64,000 nt of DNA from Arthrobacter sp. S39 (GCF_004320525.1 NZ_SIHX01000012.1:37516-101515); one strand, 5' to 3'. Positions 7,932 to 16,619 are shown, numbered from the stretch's first letter. Notes: a model not told the origin generated them from the sequence alone. Made by a program: numbers and translations.

Positions 7932-8690
7932 GTGAGTTCACTGGATTCATCTCCCCAGGCTGTCCAGGGCGCCCCTGACGGGGCGGACACGCAGGACGCG
8001 GCGGACGTGCAGGAAAGCAAGATCGCCGCGGATGGCAAGACCGTCGCTGCCAAGCAGATTCCGCCCGCCGCGGTAGCCCGCCTCACCCTTTACCTGCGCG
8101 CGCTCAACACCCTTCTGGCCGAAGGTGTCGAGCGGGTCTCCTCCGAGTCGCTGGCGGAAGCATCCGGCGTCAGCTCAGCCACGTTGCGCAAGGACCTGTC
8201 GCACGTGGGCTCCTACGGCACTAGGGGCGTGGGCTACGAGGTCCAGTACCTCAGCCGCCACATAGCCGCGGCGCTCGGCCTCACCCACGACTGGAAGGTG
8301 GCCATCGTGGGCGCCGGTAACCTCGGCAAGGCGCTGGCCAGGTACGGCGGCTTCGAGTCCCGTGGGTTCGACGTTGTGGCCATTTTTGATGCCGACCAGA
8401 TGGTGGTGGGCAACGAGGTGGGCTGGCTGCGGGTCAGCGACGCCGCAGATCTCGAACCCGTGCTGCAGCGCACGGGCGCCAACATGGTGGTCCTTGCCCT
8501 GCCCGCAGCCGTGGCACAGGGCGTGTGCGACCGTGTGGTGGCTGCCGGTGTCCGCAGCATCCTCAGCTTTGCGCCCGTGATGCTCCAGGTGCCCGACGAC
8601 GTCAACCTCCGCAAGGTGGACATGGCCACCGAACTCCAGATCCTGGCGTACCACGCACAGCGGGCGCAGACCCCGGGTCAGACTGCCTAG
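7932..8690 (+). CDS. rex: redox-sensing transcriptional repressor Rex
   Basis: A 252-residue Rex protein. The N-terminal winged helix spans about residues 45-100 (VARLTLYLRALNTLL, then VSSATLRKDLSHVGSYGTRG), followed by a Rossmann domain with the dinucleotide motif VAIVGAGNLGKALARYGGF and the C-terminal swapped helix. Rex binds operators at low NADH/NAD+ and releases them when NADH rises, controlling respiratory genes. The N-terminal tail of about 40 residues before the HTH is longer than in Streptomyces Rex. GTG 7932 was chosen because GGGAGGGG lies directly upstream; a possible ATG at 7899 lacks such a site. The cytochrome c, menaquinone and nitrite reductase genes nearby are plausible targets by role only. 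Confidence 0.93.
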   Translation: MSSLDSSPQAVQGAPDGADTQDAADVQESKIAADGKTVAAKQIPPAAVARLTLYLRALNTLLAEGVERVSSESLAEASGVSSATLRKDLSHVGSYGTRGVGYEVQYLSRHIAAALGLTHDWKVAIVGAGNLGKALARYGGFESRGFDVVAIFDADQMVVGNEVGWLRVSDAADLEPVLQRTGANMVVLALPAAVAQGVCDRVVAAGVRSILSFAPVMLQVPDDVNLRKVDMATELQILAYHAQRAQTPGQTA

Positions 8691-8776
8691 CAATCAGGCG
8701 GCTCCGGGATCCACGCCCTCTGGGTGTGGTTGCTGATGTTGGTCAGGGCCGGAATGGTTTCCGGCGGACCGTCAGG

Positions 8777-9682
8777 CTAGCGGCCGTAAGGGTTTCCGGG
8801 CTGGCCGTACGGGTTGGCAAACGGCTGCTGCTTGCGGAAGTAAGGGGCTGCGGCCGGCAGGAACAGCAGCACGATGGCTGCGATGCCCATCAGGGTTCCC
8901 AGCGTTCCGAAGCTCGGCACCTGGAAGAGGCCGAAGACGGAGAGCGCCGCGAACACGGTTCCCAGGATCCGGGCCCAGTTCTTGCCCTTGCGGACGAAGA
9001 TGGCCACCAGGGCGTAAAGCGCGGCCCCGATGATGGCAAAGACCACCAGGGTGCCGGCAATGACGCCCTTGAGGTCCTCGTAGGAGACCTGGCCGGCGGC
9101 GCCGCCGCTTTGCATGGCCTCTTCAAACGTGCTCCGCATCAGCGGATCATCCAGCTGGCCAATGCCCATCAGCATGGAGATGACAAAAACAATGCCGGAC
9201 GCGATCAGCAGCCAGAACGAAATGTTGACCAGCTGGGGAATTCCGTTAGTGCCCGAAGCCGCCGGCTGCTCGGACGGGTACTGGGCGTACGGTGACTGCC
9301 CGTACTGCTGGCCAAACGGCTGCTGGCCGTAGGCCGGGGCCTGCGGCGGGTTCTGACCGAACGGGGGCGGGTTCTGGCCGTACTGGGGCGCCGGGGAGCT
9401 CTGTTCGCCGTACTGCGGGGCGTTCTGACCGAACGACGGCGGGTTCTCGCCGTACTGCGGAGCGTTCTGACCATACTGCGGTGCGGGCGGCGTGACCTGG
9501 CCGTACTGCGGAGCGTTCTGTCCGTACTGCGGGGCGGGGGGTGCCTGGGGCGTGGGCTGCTGCGGTGCGGGCGGTGTGGGCTGGCCGAACTGCGGCGCAT
9601 TCTCGCCGTAGCGGGGAGCAGGTGGCTGCCCGCCGGACTCCGGCTCGTTGGGGTTGGGAGGCTGGACAGGAGGCGTGCTCAT
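8777..9682 (-). CDS. membrane protein with Pro/Gln/Tyr-rich N-terminal repeats
   Basis: A 301-residue protein. The first 140 residues are low-complexity repeats built on PQYGQNAPQYG and similar units, probably a disordered cytosolic tail. Four hydrophobic segments follow (from NISFWLLIASGIVFVI to IAAIVLLFLPAAAPYF), ending in a short FANPYGQ tail. Segments such as GKNWARILGTVFAALSV also occur in the neighbour at 9920-10651 (GKEWARLALTIVAGVSL), so the two look paralogous. Proteins of this architecture are common in Micrococcaceae and have no established function. Pro/Tyr-rich tails can bind partners or condense, but that is speculation here. It is convergent with rex. Confidence 0.75.
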   Translation of the reverse strand: MSTPPVQPPNPNEPESGGQPPAPRYGENAPQFGQPTPPAPQQPTPQAPPAPQYGQNAPQYGQVTPPAPQYGQNAPQYGENPPSFGQNAPQYGEQSSPAPQYGQNPPPFGQNPPQAPAYGQQPFGQQYGQSPYAQYPSEQPAASGTNGIPQLVNISFWLLIASGIVFVISMLMGIGQLDDPLMRSTFEEAMQSGGAAGQVSYEDLKGVIAGTLVVFAIIGAALYALVAIFVRKGKNWARILGTVFAALSVFGLFQVPSFGTLGTLMGIAAIVLLFLPAAAPYFRKQQPFANPYGQPGNPYGR

Positions 9683-9855
9683 GAGCGGTCCTTTTCAGGT
9701 CGGAGTGCGGATCGGCTGCCGGGATCGGTGCACTGGCCCTACCCCCAGCAAGGCTTACTTCCACCGTACCCCCGGGCGGCCCTAGAGCGGGTCATTCCGG
9801 AGAGGTATTCCCGCGTCATTCAGCGCGCAGGCAGTGGCAGTCCGGAGGCGCTGGG

Positions 9856-9893
9856 AAGGCCGCAGCCCGGCTGGATCGCCAGGCTGCGGCCTT
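9856..9893 (-). terminator. terminator after the second Pro/Gln-rich membrane gene
   Basis: AAGGCCGCAGCC at 9856-9867 pairs perfectly with GGCTGCGGCCTT at 9882-9893, a 12-bp stem with a 14-base loop. It lies 27 bp beyond the stop of the leftward gene at 9920. Confidence 0.7.
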
Positions 9894-9919
9894 CGGGTCG
9901 AGGGACTGAACGGGGCGGG

Positions 9920-10651
9920 TCAGGCCCGGCCCTTGACGGCGGCGAACCAGGCCTGCGAGTTGGGCACCCACATCAGCACGGTTGCCGCGGCACTGATCAG
10001 GAATCCGAGCCAGTTGTTGCCGATGCCGCCGCCGACGCTGCCGCCGACGCTGCCGCCAATCACCGCCAGGACCAGGGAGACGCCCGCCACGATGGTCAGG
10101 GCCAGGCGGGCCCATTCCTTGCCTTCCTTCATCCTCAGCACGAGGACAATCTGGGCGGCTGCGATGGCCAGCGACACCAGGACAAGGAGGAGGACCACCA
10201 TGGCTGCTGCGGGCGCCACGGTAAACAGCAACAGGGAGCCAAAGAAACCGAAAATGCTGCCCAGGACGCCCAGGATGCCGCCAATAAGCCAGATCCAATA
10301 GGAGACCTTGAGCTCGGTGGGCAGTCCGGCCACATTGAACATTCCCGCGAAGCCGCCGTTGGGCAGCACGTCATTGAAGTTCCGCGGGCCGTCCGTTGGC
10401 ATCTCGAAGTGGAAGCCACCCGGCTGGCCCGGCTGGCCTTGTTGCGGGATTGGCTGGCCTTGTTCCGGGCCCGGCTGGCCCGACTGCTGGTATGCCTGGC
10501 CCGGCGGGGGATAAGCCTGGCCGGGGGCCTGGTATCCCTGCGGTGGTGGCTGGAAACCCTGCGGCGGCTGGTAGCCGGCGGGAGGAACGTTGCTGGCAGG
10601 CGGCTGGGCACCCGGCTGCTGCGGCGGCGGTACTTCACTAGGGTTGCTCAT
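9920..10651 (-). CDS. membrane protein with Pro/Gln-rich N-terminal tail
   Basis: A 243-residue protein whose first 90 residues are rich in Pro, Gln, Gly and Tyr (repeats such as YQPPQGFQPPPQGYQ). Four predicted membrane segments follow: VSYWIWLIGGILGVLGSIFGF, then two around MVVLLLVLVSLAIAAAQIVLVL and LALTIVAGVSLVLAVIGG, and the last before the C-terminus. It shares layout and the GK-x-WAR loop with the upstream-strand neighbour at 8777-9682 and probably arose by duplication. The ATG at 10651 is preferred over 10660. No function is known. Its own terminator separates it from the neighbour, so the two are transcribed independently. Confidence 0.72.
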   Translation of the reverse strand: MSNPSEVPPPQQPGAQPPASNVPPAGYQPPQGFQPPPQGYQAPGQAYPPPGQAYQQSGQPGPEQGQPIPQQGQPGQPGGFHFEMPTDGPRNFNDVLPNGGFAGMFNVAGLPTELKVSYWIWLIGGILGVLGSIFGFFGSLLLFTVAPAAAMVVLLLVLVSLAIAAAQIVLVLRMKEGKEWARLALTIVAGVSLVLAVIGGSVGGSVGGGIGNNWLGFLISAAATVLMWVPNSQAWFAAVKGRA

Positions 10652-10780
10652 GGCTCTCACTGTAGACCGCGCATTCCCTGTTATCTAGGAGATTTACGGC
10701 GAAATCGCAGGGAACAGCCGGGGGTTTTCCACAGGACGGTCAGCCAGCCAGGGCGAGGCTGCTGGAGGCAGTTAAAGTAC

Positions 10781-10823
10781 TGTGCCCGGCCGTGGGATCC
10801 CAGAGGATCTGCGGCCGGGCACA
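10781..10823 (-). terminator. terminator after the YceI gene
   Basis: TGTGCCCGGCCG at 10781-10792 pairs perfectly with CGGCCGGGCACA at 10812-10823 (12-bp stem, 19-base loop), 12 bp beyond the YceI stop codon. Confidence 0.72.
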
Positions 10824-10835
10824 GTGAGCGTGAAA

Positions 10836-11384
10836 TTAGGCTGCGGGTGCGATGAACGCGAGCTCAAGGTTGATGGCAACCTTGTCGCTGACCAGTACGC
10901 CGCCGGCTTCCAGCACTGCGTTCCAGGTCAGGCCGAAGTCCTTGCGGCTGATGGTGGTCTCGGCGGAAACGCCGGCGCGGGTCATGCCGAACGGGTCAAC
11001 GGCCACGCCGTTGAACTCGGTTTCCAGCGCGACGGGCCGGGTGACGCCCTTGATGGTCAGGTCGCCGGTCAGCTCGTAGGTGTTGCCCTTGGCCACCAGG
11101 CCGTTGGAAACGAAGGAGATTTCCGGGAACTTCTCGACATCGAAGAAGTCTTCGCCGCGGACGTGGCCGTCGCGGTTCACATCGCCGGAGTCGAAGCTTG
11201 CGGTCTGGATGGTGGCGCTGATCCTGGAGTCGGCGACGTTGTCAGCCAGGTCCAAGGTTGCTGCGGCATCCTTGAACTGGCCGCGGACCTTGCTGATGCC
11301 TGCGTGGCGGACAGTAAAGCCGATTTCGCTGTGCGAGTTGTCCAGGGTCCAGGTGCCGGTGGTGACGTCTGCGGGAAGTGACAT
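10836..11384 (-). CDS. YceI family protein (polyisoprenoid-binding lipocalin-like fold)
   Basis: A 182-residue YceI-domain protein covering the whole family length: WTLDNSHSEIGFTVRHAGISKVRG at the N-terminus (read here in two parts, WTLDNSHSEIGFTVRH and AGISKVRG), then the central ITATLxxSFDSG-like and DFFDVEKFPEISF strands. Family members bind isoprenoid chains such as quinone precursors in an extended lipocalin barrel. There is no signal peptide, so this one is cytosolic, as is usual in actinobacteria. A strong GGAGA site precedes ATG 11384. A 31-bp dyad in the promoter region suggests control by a dimeric repressor. The link with menaquinone genes further along is suggestive only. Confidence 0.9.
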   Translation of the reverse strand: MSLPADVTTGTWTLDNSHSEIGFTVRHAGISKVRGQFKDAAATLDLADNVADSRISATIQTASFDSGDVNRDGHVRGEDFFDVEKFPEISFVSNGLVAKGNTYELTGDLTIKGVTRPVALETEFNGVAVDPFGMTRAGVSAETTISRKDFGLTWNAVLEAGGVLVSDKVAINLELAFIAPAA

Positions 11385-11424
11385 GGTGTTTCTCCTTGGG
11401 AGTGTGTCGGGTAGTACGAAGAAA

Positions 11425-11455
11425 AGTTGACGCTTCATTTGTTGAAGTCTCAACT
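11425..11455. promoter_or_regulatory. candidate operator upstream of YceI gene
   Basis: A nested dyad: outer arms AGTTGA (11425-11430) and TCAACT (11450-11455), inner arms CTTCA (11433-11437) and TGAAG (11443-11447). It lies 41 bp before the YceI start. The TTGA/TCAA outer half-sites resemble those bound by MarR-family repressors, many of which regulate YceI genes, but no MarR gene is adjacent. Confidence 0.55.
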
Positions 11456-11520
11456 AACTGCTGCATCCAGTATAAACATGCATTTGCATCTTTTGTTCCC
11501 GCTTCCGGAACATTTTTTGA

Positions 11521-11552
11521 AAATCTTCAGTTCTACTGGATGTAGAAGATTT
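11521..11552. promoter_or_regulatory. dyad upstream of the cytochrome c biogenesis operon
   Basis: Two overlapping inverted repeats: AAATCTTC (11521-11528) with GAAGATTT (11545-11552), and TTCTAC (11531-11536) with GTAGAA (11542-11547). The position, 35 bases before the first gene of the operon, suits an operator or a short hairpin. No regulator can be assigned. Confidence 0.35.
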
Positions 11553-11586
11553 CGGATAGCACGCCATCTTTGAGAAACTGGTAAAC

Positions 11587-12267
11587 ATGCCCCAAGCCAC
11601 TGTCCATCTGCTTCGCCACGGCGAGGTCCACAATCCCGACGGCGTTCTGTACGGCAGGCTGCCCGAATTCCACCTCTCCGAGCTGGGCCGGGAGATGGCG
11701 CAGACCCTCGCAGCGCACTTCAGCGAGCGTGCGGCGCAGGGTGCGCGGATCGTCTATCTCGCGGCATCGCCGCTGGTCAGGGCGCAGGAGACGGCCGTAC
11801 CCACGGCCGAAGCCCTGCACCTTGAGATCCACACGGATGGGCGCATCATCGAGGCCGAGAATTACTTCGAGGGCATGAAGGTCACCAAGGCGGAGCTCCG
11901 GAAGCCCAAGCACTGGCCGCACCTGGTCAACCCGCTCAAGCCTTCGTGGGGCGAGCCATACAAGGCGCAGGCGGCCCGCGTCAGGGCCGCAGTTGAGCAT
12001 GCCAGGGTCCGTGCCATTGAACTGGCCGGAGACGACTACGGGACGAACGGGCCCGAGGCCATCATGGTCAGCCACCAGCTCCCCATCTGGGCCACCCGGC
12101 TCAGCGCCGAAGGCCGCCGGCTCTGGCATGATCCGCGCAAGCGCGAGTGCACGCTGACGTCCATCACCTCGCTGGTGTTCGACGACGACGGCTCCCTCCT
12201 GCGCGTTGAGTACAGCGAGCCCGCTGCCGCCCTCCTTCCCGGTGCCGCCACCACCCCGGGAGCCTGA
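11587..12267 (+). CDS. histidine phosphatase family protein, first gene of cytochrome c biogenesis operon
   Basis: A 226-residue branch-1 histidine phosphatase with the RHGE motif at residues 10-13 (phosphohistidine His11) and a second conserved His in MVSHQLPI. Family members act on phosphosugars or other small phosphoesters; the substrate here is unknown. It is the first gene of a tight unit followed 2 bp later by the TlpA-like gene. M. tuberculosis keeps the same order (Rv0525 to Rv0529), so the association with cytochrome maturation is old, though its role there is not understood. Confidence 0.87.
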   Translation: MPQATVHLLRHGEVHNPDGVLYGRLPEFHLSELGREMAQTLAAHFSERAAQGARIVYLAASPLVRAQETAVPTAEALHLEIHTDGRIIEAENYFEGMKVTKAELRKPKHWPHLVNPLKPSWGEPYKAQAARVRAAVEHARVRAIELAGDDYGTNGPEAIMVSHQLPIWATRLSAEGRRLWHDPRKRECTLTSITSLVFDDDGSLLRVEYSEPAAALLPGAATTPGA

Positions 12268-12269
12268 CA

Positions 12270-12881
12270 GTGATGTTTAACCCCCATACCTCCCGCCGCA
12301 GCATGCTCGCCGCAGGCGGCGCGGCCCTGACCGCACTGACCCTTGGCCTGTCCGCCTGCGCGCAGGAGGACGCCCTCGCCAAGCAGGCCAAAGCCGGAGA
12401 CAACAAGAACTACGTTGCCGGCGACGGCTCGGTGACGGAGTTTGCCGCCGCCGACCGCAAGGCCGCCGTCGCCGTTAACGGCACCTTGTTTAACGGCACC
12501 GCGGTGACCCCCGCAGACTTCCAGGGCAAGGTGACGGTCCTGAACTTCTGGTTTGCCGCCTGCGCCCCCTGCCGGGTGGAAGCGCCCATCCTGGAGGAGC
12601 TGCACCAGGAGTTCACGGACCAGGGCGTGCAGTTCTTTGGCGTCAACCTCCGCGATGAAAAAGCCACCGCCGAGGCCTTCGACAAGACGTTCGGCCTGAC
12701 CTACCCCAGTTTCGACGACAAGAACGGCGCCGTGCTCCTGGCCGTCTCCGGGCTGGTCCCGCCGGGCGCCGTCCCCACCACGCTGGTCCTGGACAAGCAG
12801 GGCCGCGTGGCCTCCCGCGTGCTGGGCGAAATCCAGAAGGGCACCCTCAAAGCCCTCATTACCGCCGCCGTGGCAGAGTAG
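12270..12881 (+). CDS. TlpA/ResA-like thiol-disulfide lipoprotein for cytochrome c maturation
   Basis: A 203-residue thioredoxin-like lipoprotein. Residues 1-30 form an export signal with twin Arg (9-10) and lipobox LSAC ending at Cys30. The redox motif CAPC lies at 98-101 within FWFAACAPCRVEAP. Such proteins keep the CXXCH cysteines of apocytochrome c reduced on the outer face of the membrane, receiving electrons from CcdA, encoded next. GTG 12270 and ATG 12273 are adjacent possible starts. An insertion between residues 40 and 70 (GDGSVTEF, ADRKAAVAVNG) precedes the domain, as in other actinobacterial members. Confidence 0.9.
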   Translation: MMFNPHTSRRSMLAAGGAALTALTLGLSACAQEDALAKQAKAGDNKNYVAGDGSVTEFAAADRKAAVAVNGTLFNGTAVTPADFQGKVTVLNFWFAACAPCRVEAPILEELHQEFTDQGVQFFGVNLRDEKATAEAFDKTFGLTYPSFDDKNGAVLLAVSGLVPPGAVPTTLVLDKQGRVASRVLGEIQKGTLKALITAAVAE

Positions 12882-12896
12882 CGGCGGCCCCGGACC

Positions 12897-13652
12897 GTGA
12901 ACAGCCCCTTCGCCGAAGCCATCCTGAACGGCTCGCTCCTGCTTGCCATCCCGGTGGCGCTGCTGGCGGGCCTGGTTTCCTTCCTCTCGCCCTGTGTGCT
13001 GCCCCTGGTGCCCGGCTACCTGGGCTATGTCACCGGCCTGAGCGGCGTGGACCTCGAACGCCAGAAGCGCGGCCGGATGCTCGCAGGCATCGGGCTGTTT
13101 GTGCTCGGATTTTCCGTGATCTTCGTGCTGCTCGGCGGGGCATTCGGCCAACTGGGCACCATGATCACCGGCTCGCAGAACGCGTGGATCACCCAGCTGT
13201 TGGGTGTCCTGGTGATCGTTATGGGCGTGGTTTTCATGGGCGGCTTCGGCTGGCTGCAGCGTGATGCCAAGATCCACGCCAAACCACCGGCCGGACTGTG
13301 GGGCGCACCCTTGCTGGGGATCACGTTCGGCCTGGGCTGGGCCCCATGCATCGGACCCACCTACTCCGCTGTCCAGCTCCTGAGCCTGTCCGGCGGTTCC
13401 TCCGCGGCCAAGGGCGCCTTCCTGGCCTTTGTCTACAGCCTGGGCCTGGGCATCCCGTTCCTGCTGATTGCCCTGGCGGTCCGGCGCGGCATGGGCGTGA
13501 TGTCCTTCTTCCGCAAGCACCGCCTGGCGATCCAGCGCACCGGCGGCGGCATCCTGATTGTGCTGGGGCTCCTGATGGCCAGCGGCGTCTGGGGCACCTG
13601 GGTGACCGGGCTGCAGTACTGGTTCCAAACCGATGTGAAGTTGCCGATCTGA
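12897..13652 (+). CDS. ccdA: cytochrome c biogenesis protein CcdA
   Basis: A 251-residue, six-helix membrane protein that passes electrons from cytosolic thioredoxin across the membrane to TlpA/ResA-like proteins. The two reactive Cys lie in LSPCVLPLVPGYLGY and GLGWAPCIGPT, at the expected places in the first and fourth segments. The GTG start at 12897 lies 15 bp after the TlpA-like gene. Its TGA overlaps the next ATG (TGATG), which implies translational coupling with resB. Length is normal for the short DsbD-core type. Confidence 0.93.
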   Translation: MNSPFAEAILNGSLLLAIPVALLAGLVSFLSPCVLPLVPGYLGYVTGLSGVDLERQKRGRMLAGIGLFVLGFSVIFVLLGGAFGQLGTMITGSQNAWITQLLGVLVIVMGVVFMGGFGWLQRDAKIHAKPPAGLWGAPLLGITFGLGWAPCIGPTYSAVQLLSLSGGSSAAKGAFLAFVYSLGLGIPFLLIALAVRRGMGVMSFFRKHRLAIQRTGGGILIVLGLLMASGVWGTWVTGLQYWFQTDVKLPI

Positions 13653-15403
13653 TGAGCGAGCGCGTGAAATCCAACAAGTTGTCCCCGGCCCCCGTCGCCG
13701 CCGCCAAGGCAGAAGCAGCCCTGCCCGTCCTCGGGCCGGTGGGGATGCTGCGCTGGGCCTGGACGCAGCTGACCAGCATGCGCACGGCACTGTTCCTGCT
13801 CCTGCTGCTGGCCGTCGCGGCGGTGCCCGGTTCGCTGTTCCCGCAGCGCCCGGCCAACCCGTCCATCGTGACGCAATACATTAAGGACAACCCGGACTAC
13901 GGAAAGCTGCTGGATACCCTCCAGCTCTACGACGTCTACTCCTCAGCCTGGTTCTCGGCCATCTATATCCTGCTGTTCATTTCGCTGATCGGCTGCGTGG
14001 TTCCGCGCGCCATCGCGCACTACAAAGCGATGCGCTCCCAGCCCCCGCGGACCCCCAAACGGCTCTCCCGCCTCCCCGAGTACGGCACAATGGTGGTTCC
14101 CGCCGACGCCGGCCTCCCGGCGTCGGACGCCATCCGCAGCGCCGCCGGGCTGCTCAGGAAACGCGGCTACCGCGTTGAGGTGAGGGACGACGACGGCGCG
14201 CGGCCGTCTTTGGGGGCCGAACGCGGCTTCCTGAAGGAAGTGGGGAACCTGGTGTTCCACACCTCTCTGATCGGCGTCCTGGTGTCCGTGGCCGCGGGTG
14301 GGCTGTTCGGCTACAGCGGCCAGCGCATCCTGGTGGAGGGCGACACCTTCGTCAACACCCTGGTGGGCTACGACCAGTTCACCCCCGGCACGAACTTCCA
14401 GTCCAGCCAGCTGCAGCCGTACTCCATCCAGCTGGACAAGTTCGCGGTCACGTTCGACCGCGAATCCCGGGGAAAGTTCGGCCAGCCCATCGACTTCACG
14501 GCCAATGTCACCACCAAGGAAAACCCTGATGCGCCGGCCAAGCAGGAGGTCCTGAAGGTCAACGACCCCGTGACCCTCGGCGGCACCAGCATCTACCTAA
14601 CCGGCAACGGCTACGCCCCCGTGGTGACCGTCCGTGACGGCGCCGGCAACGTGGCCATGCAGGGCCCCGTGGTGGGCAAGCTGCAGGGCGAGAATTACTA
14701 CTCGTCCGTAGTGATCAAGGTGCCGGACGCCAAGCCGGACCAGCTCGGGTTCGCGGGCTTCTTCCTGCCCACGGCGTTCAAAACCGAGGAAGGCGTCTCC
14801 TTCAGCGGGGACCCCGAGCTGATCAACCCGCAGCTGACCCTGAACTCGTTCTACGGCGATCTTGGCCTGGATGACGGCGCACCCCAGAACGTGTTCGAGC
14901 TCGACGTCAAGGACCTGACCCCGCTGAACGCCCGCAACCTGGACGCCGGCGGCATCACCCTGGCGCCGGGCATGAGCTACACCCTGCCGGACGGCAAGGG
15001 GACCATCAGTTTCGACGGCGTGAAACGCTACGTGGGCGTGGACATCCACCACAACCCCGGCCAGCTGTACGCCCTCATCTTCGCCCTGCTCGCAGTGGGC
15101 GGCCTCATCATCTCGCTGTACGTCAACCGCCGCCGCGTCTGGGTCCGCACCGGAGCCCACGAGGACGGCCGGACCATGGTGGAATACGGACTCCTCGCCC
15201 GCGGCGAGGACCACCGCCTGGCCGCCGAGGCGGCAGCGATCAGGAAGCTTCTCGCCGACGAGTGGCAAATTCCGGAGTCCGGTTCCGGTGATGATGCCGA
15301 AAGCTCCGCCGGCATCCAGCAAACTCCCAGCCGCCAGGACGATAATGGCGCAGACTCTGTCTCCACCCCAGCTGGCCCCACCGGGCCGAAAAAGGACCAG
15401 TAA
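13652..15403 (+). CDS. resB: cytochrome c biogenesis protein ResB (Ccs1)
   Basis: A 583-residue ResB protein, half of the system II haem lyase that carries haem out and attaches it to apocytochrome c. Hydrophobic segments occur at LFLLLLLAVAAVPGSLFP, near the second loop (FSAIYILLFISLIGCVV), at NLVFHTSLIGVLVSVAAGG and near the C-terminus (LYALIFALLAVGGLIISLYV), with a large external domain between the third and fourth. The last 60 residues are a polar tail. ATG 13652 overlaps the ccdA stop, and the TAA overlaps the ATG of ccsB. Long upstream in-frame codons are not used. Confidence 0.92.
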   Translation: MSERVKSNKLSPAPVAAAKAEAALPVLGPVGMLRWAWTQLTSMRTALFLLLLLAVAAVPGSLFPQRPANPSIVTQYIKDNPDYGKLLDTLQLYDVYSSAWFSAIYILLFISLIGCVVPRAIAHYKAMRSQPPRTPKRLSRLPEYGTMVVPADAGLPASDAIRSAAGLLRKRGYRVEVRDDDGARPSLGAERGFLKEVGNLVFHTSLIGVLVSVAAGGLFGYSGQRILVEGDTFVNTLVGYDQFTPGTNFQSSQLQPYSIQLDKFAVTFDRESRGKFGQPIDFTANVTTKENPDAPAKQEVLKVNDPVTLGGTSIYLTGNGYAPVVTVRDGAGNVAMQGPVVGKLQGENYYSSVVIKVPDAKPDQLGFAGFFLPTAFKTEEGVSFSGDPELINPQLTLNSFYGDLGLDDGAPQNVFELDVKDLTPLNARNLDAGGITLAPGMSYTLPDGKGTISFDGVKRYVGVDIHHNPGQLYALIFALLAVGGLIISLYVNRRRVWVRTGAHEDGRTMVEYGLLARGEDHRLAAEAAAIRKLLADEWQIPESGSGDDAESSAGIQQTPSRQDDNGADSVSTPAGPTGPKKDQ

Positions 15404-16527
15404 TGCCCTTCGCCATCAACGAAACCATGGGCCAGTACAGCGAGCTGTTTATGCTGCTCGCGGCTGGCACGTACACCGTGGCCTTCATCGCCTTCGCCTG
15501 GGACCTGGCGAAGAGCAGCAAGGCGCTGCGCGCCGTTGACCTCAAAGCGGCCCAGACGGAGCAAGCCGCAGCGAAGGTCCCCGTCGGTGCAGGCGTGGGT
15601 ACTGCCGGTGCCGGCGCGGCCTCCTCTGCCGGCACGGACAGGACCGAGTCGCACCTTGCCGGGCCTGCGGGCCGGGCTGAACGGCCGACGTCGTCCGCCG
15701 CCAAGCAGGCCGGCGACGCCTCAGGTGCGGGACAGACCGCCGATGCCGACATGCGCTACGCCGCGGAACGCCGAGCCCCGGCGCGCGTCGCCGTCGCGCT
15801 CACAGTCCTTGGTGTGCTGATCCACGCAGCCGGTGTCATCACCCGGGCCCTGGGCGCGGGCCGCGTGCCCTGGGGCAACATGTATGAGTTCCTCACCACC
15901 GGCGCCTTCGTGGCCGTTGCCGTGTTCCTGCTGGTCCTGATCCGCCGTGACCTGCGCTTCCTGGGTACGTTCGTCGTGGGCCTGGCGATCATCATGCTGG
16001 TGGCCGCCTCCGTTGCCTACTGGACTCCGGTGGGCCACCTGGTGCCGGCGCTGCAGAGCTACTGGCTGATCATCCACGTTTCCATCGCCGTGCTGTCCTC
16101 GGCCCTCTTCACCCTCACGTTCGCCATGTCCGCCCTGCAGCTGGTCCAGGCGCACCGGCAGAAGACCGTTGCCGCCGGCGGCGCTGACAAGCTCGGCTTC
16201 ATGCGGCTGGTGCCGTCGGCGCTCAGCCTGGAAAACCTGTCCTACCGGATCAACGCCATCGCCTTCATCGGCTGGACGTTCACGCTGATGTTCGGCGCCA
16301 TCTGGGCGGAGAAGGCCTGGGGCCGGTTCTGGGGCTGGGACACCAAGGAAGTGTGGACGTTTGTCATCTGGGTGGTCTACGCCGGCTACCTGCACGCCCG
16401 CGCCACCCGCGGTTGGACGGGCACCCGCGCGGCCTGGCTCTCGATCGTTGGCTACCTCTGCGTGATCTTTAACTTCACCATTGTCAACCAGTTTTTCAAC
16501 GGCCTGCACTCCTACTCGGGCCTCTGA
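15403..16527 (+). CDS. ccsB: cytochrome c biogenesis protein CcsB/CcsA (haem handling)
   Basis: A 374-residue multi-pass membrane protein of the HemF/CcsA superfamily. The tryptophan-rich haem motif WGRFWGWDTKEVW is intact, flanked by His residues in VGHLVPALQSYWLIIH and in HARATRGW. Together with ResB it forms the system II cytochrome c synthetase. An insertion of roughly 90 Ala/Gly/Thr-rich residues (about 45-125) separates the first helix from the core and is probably a disordered loop. It is the last gene of the operon; 155 bp of intergenic DNA follow before the Hsp70-like gene. Confidence 0.93.
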   Translation: MPFAINETMGQYSELFMLLAAGTYTVAFIAFAWDLAKSSKALRAVDLKAAQTEQAAAKVPVGAGVGTAGAGAASSAGTDRTESHLAGPAGRAERPTSSAAKQAGDASGAGQTADADMRYAAERRAPARVAVALTVLGVLIHAAGVITRALGAGRVPWGNMYEFLTTGAFVAVAVFLLVLIRRDLRFLGTFVVGLAIIMLVAASVAYWTPVGHLVPALQSYWLIIHVSIAVLSSALFTLTFAMSALQLVQAHRQKTVAAGGADKLGFMRLVPSALSLENLSYRINAIAFIGWTFTLMFGAIWAEKAWGRFWGWDTKEVWTFVIWVVYAGYLHARATRGWTGTRAAWLSIVGYLCVIFNFTIVNQFFNGLHSYSGL

Positions 16528-16580
16528 ACAGGGGTTTCTTTGCTGGACGCCATTCCGGCGCAGGGGAAAGTAAAATCGGT

Positions 16581-16619
16581 GTAGCAATAAGGGTGTCGCC
16601 GGCGAATCGGTAATGCTAC
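16581..16619. promoter_or_regulatory. inverted repeat upstream of the iniBAC-like cluster
   Basis: GTAGCAATA at 16581-16589 and TAATGCTAC at 16611-16619 form an inverted repeat with 8 of 9 matching positions, separated by 21 bp. It lies about 65 bp before the Hsp70-like start, in the only gap between ccsB and the cluster, and so is a candidate operator. A T-rich -10 such as TAATGC overlaps its right arm. Confidence 0.35.

Noticed and set aside
12036..13790. 584-residue open frame on the minus strand
   Set aside because: It is antisense to the TlpA and CcdA genes, with shadow-type composition and no recognisable domain.
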